From Bacteroidales bacterium GP1 (GTDB lineage Bacteria > Bacteroidota > Bacteroidia > Bacteroidales > Muribaculaceae): a DNA stretch of 31,973 bases. The notes under the pieces were generated by a model, which saw nothing but the letters and a program-made list of their open reading frames with translations, searched no databases and was not told the origin of the DNA. How positions within the stretch are numbered: position 1 is the first letter of the stretch; each line of letters starts with the position of its first letter. Made by a program: the position numbers and the translations under genes. Location: assembly GCA_001701105.1 (NCBI GenBank), contig DAAI01000004.1, forward strand, positions 53,802 through 85,774. Direction: 5' to 3'. Shown here piece by piece: positions 7,236 to 15,452 of this stretch.

Positions 7236-8753
7236 TTAGTCTTCCTCTTTTTCGAGTATCACATCGAATCCGTCAAGGAATTCCATAGTCTTTTTGATAT
7301 AGTCCGACATTACAACATCTTCTTCCACAAAAGGAACCACCTTACGATACTCAGCCAGCACTTTTTCAATATAAGGCGACGACTTCAGCGGGCGCCGGAA
7401 CTCTATCCCCTGAGCGGCATTCATAAGCTCTATCCCGGCGATATACTTTAGATTGTTGATTATCTTATGGAGTTTCGTGCCGGCATTCGCTCCCATGGAT
7501 ACCAGATCCTCCTGACCATTGCTGCTCACGATTGAATCGCAAGAAGCGGGCCAAGCGTACATTTTATTCTGACTTACCATAGAGGCTGCCGCATATTGAG
7601 GAATCATGAATCCGGAATTCAGACCCGGATGTGCCACAAGGAATTCCGGCAATCCACGCTTGCCATCGATAAGCTGGGCCACACGTCGCTCCGAGATATT
7701 ACCCAATTCATGCAGGGCTACACCCATATAATCAAAGGCAAGTGCCAATGGCTCACCGTGGAAATTACCACCCGACACCACCAGATCTTCATCCGGATAT
7801 ACGGTCGGATTATCTGTGACTGAATTGATTTCTGTATGCAATACATCCGTGACATGAAGCATGGCATCTTTCACTGCACCATGCACCTGAGGAATGCAGC
7901 GGAAAGAGTAAGGATCCTGTACGTGAGGCTTAGGCTGGGATATGATCTCGCTATCCTTTAGCAACCGGCGGAACACTTTTCCTGTCTCTATCTGTCCCGG
8001 ATGAGGCCGCACAGCCTGAATACATGCCCAGAACGGTTCGATCCGGCCATCGAACGCTTCAAGCGACATAGCTCCGAACAGATCGAAACAATTTACCAGA
8101 TGCCAACCATCTATCAGCGCCTTTATTCCATTCGCACTCATAAATTGGGTGCCGTTGAGAAGCGCCAGACCCTCCTTCGACTTTAGCCGAATCGGACGCC
8201 AGCCAAAGATATCAAGCACCTGTGAGGCAGGTTTTCTTGAACCTTTATACCATACCTCACCCTCTCCTATAAGAGGAAGGAATAGATTTGCCAACGGAGC
8301 AAGGTCGCCCGACGCGCCGAGCGACCCGCGATCGTTCACCACAGGCAAAACTCCATTATTATAGAAATCGAGTATCCGCTCCACAGTGGCCACCTGAACT
8401 CCGCTGAAGCCCATCGAGAGAGCATGAGCCTTGAGGAGAAGCATCAGCTTTACTATTTCCTTATCTACGGGAGTACCCACAGAGCAGGAATGACTTTTTA
8501 CAAGATTCTCTTGCAGGGTGGATAATTCATCACGCGATATGTGGCGATTGCAGAGAGATCCGAAGCCTGTTGTCACGCCGTAGATTGGCACAGTATCCTC
8601 ATCGGTCTTCTTATCGAGATATTCACGGCAATGAGCTATCCTTGCTCGTGCATCGTCCGATAATTCAAGACGCATATTTTCCTTAAGGATTTTCTCTATA
8701 AGGTCATAGGTTAGTTCCGAACTCCCTACTTCATATATTTTGCGGTTCTTCAT
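7236..8753 (-). CDS. hutH: Histidine ammonia-lyase
   Basis: This enzyme removes ammonia from L-histidine to give urocanate, the first step of histidine degradation, in the cytoplasm. It has 505 residues, the usual length. The catalytic MIO cofactor would form from Ala147-Ser148-Gly149 within GSLGASGDLAPLANL, and Tyr58 in PIYGVTTGFGSL is the conserved active-site tyrosine. Further family blocks are NPTVYPDEDLVVSGGNFHG and SMGANAGTKLHKIINNL. It is the fourth gene of the hut operon, 24 bp after hutI and 4 bp before the nitroreductase gene. The start Met precedes a conserved N-terminus (KIYEVGSSELTYD). Tyrosine or phenylalanine lyase activity is unlikely given the surrounding hut genes. Confidence 0.97.
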   Translation of the reverse strand: MKNRKIYEVGSSELTYDLIEKILKENMRLELSDDARARIAHCREYLDKKTDEDTVPIYGVTTGFGSLCNRHISRDELSTLQENLVKSHSCSVGTPVDKEIVKLMLLLKAHALSMGFSGVQVATVERILDFYNNGVLPVVNDRGSLGASGDLAPLANLFLPLIGEGEVWYKGSRKPASQVLDIFGWRPIRLKSKEGLALLNGTQFMSANGIKALIDGWHLVNCFDLFGAMSLEAFDGRIEPFWACIQAVRPHPGQIETGKVFRRLLKDSEIISQPKPHVQDPYSFRCIPQVHGAVKDAMLHVTDVLHTEINSVTDNPTVYPDEDLVVSGGNFHGEPLALAFDYMGVALHELGNISERRVAQLIDGKRGLPEFLVAHPGLNSGFMIPQYAAASMVSQNKMYAWPASCDSIVSSNGQEDLVSMGANAGTKLHKIINNLKYIAGIELMNAAQGIEFRRPLKSSPYIEKVLAEYRKVVPFVEEDVVMSDYIKKTMEFLDGFDVILEKEED

Positions 8754-8777
8754 ATTTCAGATTTCTTGGTTTTTTGT

Positions 8778-10052
8778 TCAACATTCGTATCGAGTCGCAG
8801 GCCTACCGGACACAATTGTTTCATCCACACAGTTCATCCCAACATAATATGGAAGATAATCAATTGTCGGGAAATGAAGCAACGCGAAATCAGCACGTTT
8901 TCCTATTTCCACGGTTCCTCTGTCGTGCGCCCTGTCGATGGCCGCCGCCCCATTGATGGTCAGGGCGGTAAGGGTTTCTTCAATGCTCATGCCCATGTAA
9001 GTGCAGGCAAGGGAGATTGTCAGGGGTATCGACCCTGAAAAGCATGAACCCGGGTTAAGATCCGTGGCAAGTGCCACGGCGCAACCGGCATCAATCATCT
9101 TCCGAGCCGGAGCATAAGGTTCCTTCAATGCAAAGGCAGTAAGGGGCAACAATGTTGCGACAACACCCGTAGAGGCCATATCTCTGATGCCCGAGTCACT
9201 GATATGCAGAAGATGATCGGCCGATACAGCCCCCATTTCCGCAGCTAATTCCGCTCCTCCAAGAGGAACAATCTCATCGGCGTGGAATTTCAATTTGAAG
9301 CCTGCATCCTTGGCGGCTTGCATGAATTTCCGGGATTCTTCTATCTCGAATACATTCTTTTCCGTGAAAATATCGCAAAATTCGGCATATTCGTGGATTT
9401 CCGGAAAAACCTCATTAATCATAAAGTCGATATATTCACCGGTCCGCCCTTTATACTCAGCCGGAACAGCATGGGCTCCAAGAAATGTGCTGACTATATC
9501 CACATTTACTTTAGGATCATCCTTCAGTTCATGAATCATCCGGAGCATGGAGATCTCAGCGGCTTTGTCGAGTCCGTAGCCGCTCTTAGCTTCTACGGTT
9601 GTCACTCCCATTGCTGACATACGTCCGAGCAGCCATGTGGCCTTGTCATACACCTCCGCTCTGGATTTCTCAAGCTCGCATCGGGTGCTGTTGACCGTGG
9701 ATTGAATTCCACCTCCGCGTTCCATGATGCTCATATAGGAATCTCCTTCAAGACGCCAACGGAATTCCTCCGGACGGTATCCCCCGAAAATCATATGGGT
9801 ATGGGAATCCACAAAACCGGGCACCAGTGCCCTTCCGTTTCCGTTTATATACTGCGTATGTTCGGCTTCCGGCATGTCGATTACATCCCCTGCATTGCAG
9901 ATGATGGTAATAATGCCATCATCTGCCACTATCTGACTATGCTCAATTTTCAGGATCTGCTTCATTTCCTCCCCTTTCCGGGCAGATAGACCCAGAGGAG
10001 TGAATATATTCACATCATCCAGAATAAGCCGGCGTTTAACTGACACCGCCAT
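8778..10052 (-). CDS. hutI: Imidazolonepropionase
   Basis: This amidohydrolase opens imidazolone-propionate to N-formimino-L-glutamate, the third step of the pathway. It has 424 residues. The metal-binding HxH motif is VDSHTHMIFGGYR (His84, His86). Downstream family motifs include AKSGYGLD, KFHADEIVPLGGAELAAE and ALATDLNPGSCFSGS, which carry the remaining metal ligands and the conserved Asp. Its start codon shares one base with the ftcD stop (TAATG on the minus strand), so the two are translationally coupled. The protein ends 24 bp before hutH. Confidence 0.96.
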   Translation of the reverse strand: MAVSVKRRLILDDVNIFTPLGLSARKGEEMKQILKIEHSQIVADDGIITIICNAGDVIDMPEAEHTQYINGNGRALVPGFVDSHTHMIFGGYRPEEFRWRLEGDSYMSIMERGGGIQSTVNSTRCELEKSRAEVYDKATWLLGRMSAMGVTTVEAKSGYGLDKAAEISMLRMIHELKDDPKVNVDIVSTFLGAHAVPAEYKGRTGEYIDFMINEVFPEIHEYAEFCDIFTEKNVFEIEESRKFMQAAKDAGFKLKFHADEIVPLGGAELAAEMGAVSADHLLHISDSGIRDMASTGVVATLLPLTAFALKEPYAPARKMIDAGCAVALATDLNPGSCFSGSIPLTISLACTYMGMSIEETLTALTINGAAAIDRAHDRGTVEIGKRADFALLHFPTIDYLPYYVGMNCVDETIVSGRPATRYEC

Positions 10053-11746
10053 TATCCGTCGATTTTTGAATTTACTATTTCAAGAATCTCCTTCTCACGA
10101 AGATCCGCGGCGGTGGCAATTTCATTGGCTTCATTTACCAATGCGGTTGCCGCTTCACGGTCTTTTAATCCTGCTGCGTTGATTTTCACATTGAGTAAAG
10201 CTCCAAACACCGCTGCCCGGGCTGCCAAGGCACCAACCCCTGCATCGCTCACAGAGGCCGGATTTCCTTCCCTTGCTTCATATTCCAGCACATCGAATGC
10301 TTTATAGCTTTCTCGCATTGTGCGAAGAGGCACAAGCGTGGCGTATAACGTGGCTTCCTGCAATGCTTCTGAACGTGCTTTTTTCTCCTCCGGCGTGCCT
10401 TTGGGCATTGCGAAAACTGCCATTATTTTATTAAAGGCTTCCGTATCTTCATCCACAAGCCTAAGCAGGCTTTCCATTATCTCGCGCCCTTTTACTGCCT
10501 GATCCGAAAATTCTTCCCATCGCTCGTCCCAGCCGGCCTTATGAGCCGAAAGATTTGCCACCATCGTGCCGAGAGCCGCACCAAGCGCTCCCATATACGC
10601 CGCGATAGATCCTCCTCCGGGCGCGGGTGATTCGGAGGCTGTCTCATCGGCGAATCCTCGGCATGTAAGGTCAACCAATCCTTTCTTATCGTCCTTCAGC
10701 ATATCTTCGATAATCTTTTCTTCAGCCTTGAAGGGCTTAAGATCATCGAGACCCATTGACTTGACAGCTATTTTCACGATTTCGTCTTCCGGAATGCCTG
10801 CCGAACGATTTTGTTTGGCCAGATAATGCTTGCCGGCATCCAGAATCGCACTCTTCGGTACAAGCCCCACTATTTCCGTGCCGGTTACCCGCAATCCGCG
10901 AGCAGCAGCCGCCCTACATACCTCATCGAATGCCTCATGGAGTGGAGTGGCCTTCATATCCGTGATATTCATCGAGACTTGTGCGATTCCATATTCATCG
11001 ATGTACCATCCGATGGCCTTCGTGCCTTTCAGTGTACCGGGAATCATGATCGGATTTCCCTCGGCATCTTTTACTGGCTTGCCTGTTATTTTATTACCTT
11101 CGCGTTTAGGACGCCCTTTCTCGCGCACATCAAACGCTATGGCATTGGCACGGCGCGTGGAAGTGGTATTCAGGTTGAAATTTACGGCAATCAGAAAGTC
11201 GCGGGCTCCTACGGCCGTGGCTCCTGTGCGGGCCGCAGATTCATCAAACGGACGGTCGCCGAAATCCGGCGCTTTTCCCTCATGATTCATTTTCTCGGGC
11301 AACGCCTCATACTCTCCGGCACGGCATACCGCAAGATTCTTTCTTTCCGGGGTAAACGCCGCGGCTTCGTAACAATATGCCGGTATATTGAGTTCCTTTG
11401 AAAGTCTTTCAGCCAGCTTGCGAGCCAATTCGGCACATTCTTCCAGGGTGATTCCCGATACGGGTATGAGTGGAAGAACATCCGTGGCCCCCATTCGGGG
11501 ATGCGCGCCGTGATGATGTCGCATATCGATAAGCTCCGAAGCCTTGCGGACACCGGCCACTGCCGCATTGCATACTGCCTCCGGTTCTCCGACGAAAGTA
11601 ACCACTGTGCGGTTGGTAGCCTCGCCCGGATCCACGTCAAGCACCTTTACTCCTCCGCTCTTTTCAATGGCTTCTACTATTGATTTTATAACTTCGGGAT
11701 TGCGGCCCTCTGAAAAATTGGGCACACACTCTATTATCTGTTTCAT
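10052..11746 (-). CDS. ftcD: Bifunctional glutamate formimidoyltransferase / formimidotetrahydrofolate cyclodeaminase
   Basis: The protein has 564 residues in two parts. Residues 1 to about 330 are the formiminotransferase domain (IIECVPNFSEGRN at the start; DMRHHHGAHPRMGATDVLPL with the catalytic His82). Residues about 355-564 are the cyclodeaminase domain (SPAPGGGSIAAYMGALGAALG), an all-helical fold. The enzyme moves the formimino group from formiminoglutamate to tetrahydrofolate, releasing glutamate, then deaminates it to 5,10-methenyl-THF. The layout matches vertebrate FTCD (about 541 residues), whereas some Bacteroides carry the two activities as separate ftcD and fchA genes. No hutG or hutF appears in the window, so this is the route to glutamate here. 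It lies 5 bp after hutU and overlaps hutI. Confidence 0.95.
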   Translation of the reverse strand: MKQIIECVPNFSEGRNPEVIKSIVEAIEKSGGVKVLDVDPGEATNRTVVTFVGEPEAVCNAAVAGVRKASELIDMRHHHGAHPRMGATDVLPLIPVSGITLEECAELARKLAERLSKELNIPAYCYEAAAFTPERKNLAVCRAGEYEALPEKMNHEGKAPDFGDRPFDESAARTGATAVGARDFLIAVNFNLNTTSTRRANAIAFDVREKGRPKREGNKITGKPVKDAEGNPIMIPGTLKGTKAIGWYIDEYGIAQVSMNITDMKATPLHEAFDEVCRAAAARGLRVTGTEIVGLVPKSAILDAGKHYLAKQNRSAGIPEDEIVKIAVKSMGLDDLKPFKAEEKIIEDMLKDDKKGLVDLTCRGFADETASESPAPGGGSIAAYMGALGAALGTMVANLSAHKAGWDERWEEFSDQAVKGREIMESLLRLVDEDTEAFNKIMAVFAMPKGTPEEKKARSEALQEATLYATLVPLRTMRESYKAFDVLEYEAREGNPASVSDAGVGALAARAAVFGALLNVKINAAGLKDREAATALVNEANEIATAADLREKEILEIVNSKIDG

Positions 11747-11751
11747 AATAA

Positions 11752-13746
11752 TCAGTTCAACTCTTTATCAAGCAATTTTTCATCAACAAGGAATGGTTCG
11801 GTAATCATAAAGCCATTTTCGGCCTGCGTGTCGTTCCATTCGCGCACGGTAGTCATGGCATTTTGATTACGAGCCCAGCTTCTACGGGCCACACCCCCCA
11901 TCACATCCCATAGCATCGCTTTCTTGAGAATCTCGTCAACACGTTCCGAACCATCGCATACCATCCCGAATCCGCCATTTATGGCTTTTCCTATGCCGAC
12001 ACCTCCGCCGTTGTGCAAGGCTACGAGACTCATGCCGCGCGCGCAGTTTCCGGCAAAACATTGAACAGCCATGTCGGCCATCACATTGGAACCATCTTTT
12101 ATATTGGAAGTCTCACGGAATGGGGAGTCTGTGCCACTGACATCGTGATGATCACGACCGAGCATAATCGGTCCTACTTCTCCATTCCTTACCATTTCAT
12201 TGAATTTCAATGCAATGTTCAATCGTCCCATTGCATCTTGATATAATATGCGGGCTTGGGTTCCTACTACGAGGGCATTCTTTTCAGCATCCCTGATCCA
12301 ATTATAATTATCGCGATCCTGACCACGCCGATTCGGATCAATGCACTCCATGGCGGCATGATCGGTCTTTACAAGATCCTCATGCTTACCGCTAAGGCAT
12401 ACCCAGCGGAACGGCCCATACCCATAGTCGAAAAGCATCGGACCCATTATATCTTCTACATACGACGGCCATATGAAACCATCTTTATCATCGATGCCAT
12501 TCTTTGAAATTTCCTTTACTCCGGCATCATAGATGGCCTTCATAAAGGAATTGCCATAGTCAAAGAAATATGTGCCTTTTGCTACAAGAGCCTTAATTGC
12601 CTCGTAATGACGTTTTAATGATTCATCCACATGGCGACGGAATTCTTCCGGATTGTCATGAAGCATTGCAGTGCGCTCCTCAAAAGAAAGTGTGTTCGGA
12701 CAATATCCCCCCTCGTAAACTGCATGACAGGATGTCTGGTCGCTGAGCAGTTCAATTTTCTTGTCATTGGCTACAGCCCATTCCAGAAGGTCGATGATGT
12801 TTCCGTGATATGCTATGGATATCGGTTCTTTGCTCTCCATTGCTTCTTCAGCCATACGGAATGCTTCGGGAATGGAATCAGTAACCTCCGTAACCCATCC
12901 CTGACTTCTGCGGGTTTCGATACGCGAAGCATCAACCTCGGCTATTATCGCCGCCGCACCGGCAATTTCAGCAGCTTTCGGTTGCGCACCGCTCATGCCT
13001 CCCAACCCTGACGACACGAACAGATGGCCACGAAGGTCGCCATCTTCCGGAACGCCGAGTTTCATGCGCCCTGCATTCAAGATGGTGTTAAATGTGCCAT
13101 GCACGATTCCCTGAGGACCTATATACATCCATCCTCCTGCTGTCATCTGGCCATAATTGGCGACACCCAACTGCATGGCTTCATGCCAATCGTGAGGATT
13201 ATCGAACATCCCTACCATCATGGCATTCGTAATTATCACGCGGGGAGCCTCAGGACGTGAGGGGAATAGACCTAACGGATGGCCTGATTCCATTACGAGT
13301 GTCTGTTCGTCGGTAAGTTCTTCGAGATATTTTTTTATTAGACGGTACTGAAGCCAGTTCTGAGCAACCTGTCCCGTCTCCCCATAGGTCACAAGTTCAT
13401 AGGGATAAAGAGCCACATCAAAACTCAGGTTATTGTCGATCATCACCTGAAATGCTTTACCCGCCAGACATTTACCCTTGTATTCATCTATAGGTTTGGC
13501 TTTCAGATCCCCTTCAGGGCGCCATCGGTAAGCATAGATACGACCGCGAGTGCGCAACTCCTCGAGAAATTCCGGTATGGCTTTCTCATGAAGCTCAGGA
13601 GGCAAATAGCGTAATGCGTTTTTTAGGGCCGTGCGTGTCTTCTGTTCATTAAGAGAATAACCTCTGTCGGGGGCGCGGCGAATCCCCTCTGCAAATGGCT
13701 TTTTATCCGGCCACTCTGTTTCAAGAGTGATGCGTTTGGTTTTCAT
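11752..13746 (-). CDS. hutU: Urocanate hydratase
   Basis: This enzyme hydrates urocanate to imidazolone-propionate using tightly bound NAD+. It has 664 residues, about 100 more than the classical Pseudomonas enzyme (about 557), as seen in the longer urocanase subfamily. Motifs: VMESGHPLGLFPS, the NAD-binding GLGGMSGAQPKAAEIAG, SDQTSCHAVYEGGYCP, DYGYGPFRWVCLSGK and the C-terminal CARGMSLVALHNGGGVGIG. It is the first gene of the hut operon, with a matching promoter 30-60 bp upstream. The start at 13746 leaves a leader of about 25 nt. No hut regulator (HutC or HutP type) is adjacent. Confidence 0.96.
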   Translation of the reverse strand: MKTKRITLETEWPDKKPFAEGIRRAPDRGYSLNEQKTRTALKNALRYLPPELHEKAIPEFLEELRTRGRIYAYRWRPEGDLKAKPIDEYKGKCLAGKAFQVMIDNNLSFDVALYPYELVTYGETGQVAQNWLQYRLIKKYLEELTDEQTLVMESGHPLGLFPSRPEAPRVIITNAMMVGMFDNPHDWHEAMQLGVANYGQMTAGGWMYIGPQGIVHGTFNTILNAGRMKLGVPEDGDLRGHLFVSSGLGGMSGAQPKAAEIAGAAAIIAEVDASRIETRRSQGWVTEVTDSIPEAFRMAEEAMESKEPISIAYHGNIIDLLEWAVANDKKIELLSDQTSCHAVYEGGYCPNTLSFEERTAMLHDNPEEFRRHVDESLKRHYEAIKALVAKGTYFFDYGNSFMKAIYDAGVKEISKNGIDDKDGFIWPSYVEDIMGPMLFDYGYGPFRWVCLSGKHEDLVKTDHAAMECIDPNRRGQDRDNYNWIRDAEKNALVVGTQARILYQDAMGRLNIALKFNEMVRNGEVGPIMLGRDHHDVSGTDSPFRETSNIKDGSNVMADMAVQCFAGNCARGMSLVALHNGGGVGIGKAINGGFGMVCDGSERVDEILKKAMLWDVMGGVARRSWARNQNAMTTVREWNDTQAENGFMITEPFLVDEKLLDKELN

Positions 13747-13777
13747 GGTACAGACTTGTATATGGATTATTATACCG

Positions 13778-13808
13778 CAAATTTAACGATTTTTCTTTAA
13801 TCCGCAAT
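13778..13808 (-). promoter_or_regulatory. Promoter of the hut operon
   Basis: On the minus strand there is ATTG (13808-13805, three of four bases of TTTG), a 19-nt spacer, and TAAATTTG (13785-13778, a full TAnnTTTG match). The predicted start is near 13771, about 25 nt before the hutU ATG. I saw no operator-like palindrome around it. Confidence 0.55.
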
Positions 13809-13828
13809 CATTGTCTGCATCATTTATG

Positions 13829-15028
13829 TCACTCCATCGTATCCTTATACCAATCCAATGTCTTGTAGTAATTATCAGCTACATCTCCTTTATCAGTAAA
13901 ATTGTGGATACTGATGCCGCAAAGCGGTGTTTTCACCCATGTGCGCTTGGAGAAATTTGTGGATGATTCTTTGTGGAATATGATAAACTTATCCAAAGCC
14001 ACCTTCAAATCAGCCAGTGATTCAGAACCACATTTTTCCTCCATAAGCTGAATGAAGTCGTAATAATGGAAGTCAAAACGGCCATAATTGCTGACATAGG
14101 ATACTGATGGAGTTTCATGGTATAATTTGAAAAGCCTTCCTGCTTCCGCGGCTATACCTTCAATTTGTGACAAATCCATAACGGTAATTGTCACCGGGTC
14201 GGAGGATCTGTTATAATAATCATAAAATGTCGAGGCGGCGCCTACAATGTCAGGTTCGTTCCTTAGCATATAAGGCAGTACGTCATTATAATTAAGGCCT
14301 GAACTCCATACTTCAGTCGGATATCCAACAAGCCACCGGCATTTATTTCTTAGTTGATAAGCTACTTCTACGGATGCCATATAGCAGGAGTCGAACCATA
14401 TTATATCGAATGTATTATCCGGAATGGCATTAACAAGCTCCGGGAGATTGATATAATCTGTCTTGTTGCCTTCTCCGTATTCACCCCCGAATGCCGCTAC
14501 ATCGGGCACATCGTTTTTCGAGGGGGAGCCTGAATAACCCGTGGAATGTGAGGAGAAAACCGGAGTCCATGATGAGCCGTGACCCCAGAAATAGAGTGTA
14601 TGTTTCGCATCCGGGTACATTGAAATTGCATCCGAAATGACTTGATGCATTCTATCCGGATCTGTGGAGGTCACAGTCCTTTTATATTCTTTTTTCAACT
14701 TCCAGTCCCACTTCCCACCTTTGTATGTAGCCTCATAGATTCCGGTACTTGTAATGCTGTCCGTCCGATAGACAAGGAGCCGCTGATCCCTCCCTACCTG
14801 CTCGAGACCCTTCAGCATCTCTTTGGAATCGGCTATGAAGTCGGGTGCAAGACTACTTCTGTTGATAGCATAAACCAATGTCATGCGTTTACATTCCTCC
14901 ATCTCCGGTTCAGGATCGCTATCGTTTTTGTTGCATCCGGCCATTGCTATCAAGCTTATCAATGCAATCGCGAGAAAAAATAAATATCGTTTTATTATAT
15001 TTTGAATTATTATCATATTATATGGCAA
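13829..15028 (-). CDS. Clostripain-family (peptidase C11) cysteine protease lipoprotein
   Basis: The protein has 399 residues. A hydrophobic signal (about 12-30) ends in lipobox AMAGC (Cys32), so the protein is lipid-anchored outside the inner membrane. The catalytic His150 is in LYFWGHGSSW and the nucleophile Cys215 is in IIWFDSCYMASVEVAYQL, the His-Gly and Asp-Ser-Cys pattern of clan CD clostripain-like peptidases. Family members cleave after arginine or lysine and often activate themselves; I see no obvious internal activation site. Translation could begin at 15028 or at the next Met (15016); both give a workable signal. It is divergent from rprX across a 424-bp gap and ends 82 bp before hutU, which has its own promoter. 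The substrate is unknown. Confidence 0.88.
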   Translation of the reverse strand: MPYNMIIIQNIIKRYLFFLAIALISLIAMAGCNKNDSDPEPEMEECKRMTLVYAINRSSLAPDFIADSKEMLKGLEQVGRDQRLLVYRTDSITSTGIYEATYKGGKWDWKLKKEYKRTVTSTDPDRMHQVISDAISMYPDAKHTLYFWGHGSSWTPVFSSHSTGYSGSPSKNDVPDVAAFGGEYGEGNKTDYINLPELVNAIPDNTFDIIWFDSCYMASVEVAYQLRNKCRWLVGYPTEVWSSGLNYNDVLPYMLRNEPDIVGAASTFYDYYNRSSDPVTITVMDLSQIEGIAAEAGRLFKLYHETPSVSYVSNYGRFDFHYYDFIQLMEEKCGSESLADLKVALDKFIIFHKESSTNFSKRTWVKTPLCGISIHNFTDKGDVADNYYKTLDWYKDTME

Positions 15029-15452
15029 TCAGGATTTTTTAAAGTATTTCCCTTGTACTTTTATTATTCTGAGTCTATTTGAATTTGAATGTATCTTTCA
15101 ATTATCTAATAACGAAATTATTTTGTTTTTAATATATCATGCAGCCCCGGTGGCTATATTTGATTCCATTTCTATTTGATTATCGGCCGGAATAGTTCTA
15201 TTGCGCGTTTGCATCGCAAACTCCTATAATCTTAATTTACTTAAGTTTACTTCAGAGGAGACTTATCGTGATGAAGATTTTTCCACTGCAATTTGTATTT
15301 TTCACATTAAAATGTTAAATTTGCACTCAAATGTTAAAATTATCCTTATTTGGGATTCTATCCGCATATCATTCGCCGATGGATGTTATACTTACAGATG
15401 AAGGACCTGGGGCTTGATTAAGGCCTTATTTAACATTAATATTTACCCGGCT
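15029..15452. other. Divergent AT-rich intergenic region upstream of rprX
   Basis: This stretch separates the clostripain lipoprotein (minus) from rprX (plus). It contains the rprX promoter at 15292-15323. A small perfect hairpin, GTTTGC-ATC-GCAAAC, lies at 15207-15221 without a T-run. A second TAnnTTTG-like box (TATATTTG, 15155-15162) has no -33 partner at the right distance. No convincing gene is seen here, and I found no clear promoter for the minus-strand gene. Confidence 0.5.
15292..15323 (+). promoter_or_regulatory. Bacteroidota-type promoter for rprXY
   Basis: TTTG (15292-15295), a 20-nt spacer, and TAAATTTG (15316-15323) match the -33/-7 consensus completely. Transcription would begin near 15331, giving an untranslated leader of roughly 120 nt before the rprX ATG at 15453, long for a simple promoter. 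Confidence 0.65.

Noticed and set aside
10811..11401. Open frame of 196 codons antisense to ftcD
   Set aside because: It lies entirely opposite a strongly conserved enzyme gene, has no recognisable domain, and such frames are expected opposite GC-biased codons.
15207..15221. Perfect hairpin GTTTGC-ATC-GCAAAC as a terminator for a hidden RNA
   Set aside because: No T-run follows on either strand and no promoter is positioned for a short transcript ending there; six pairs can occur by chance.
15201..15401. 66-codon open frame in the rprX upstream region
   Set aside because: It runs straight through the consensus -33/-7 promoter of rprX and resembles no known protein; composition is that of AT-rich intergenic DNA.
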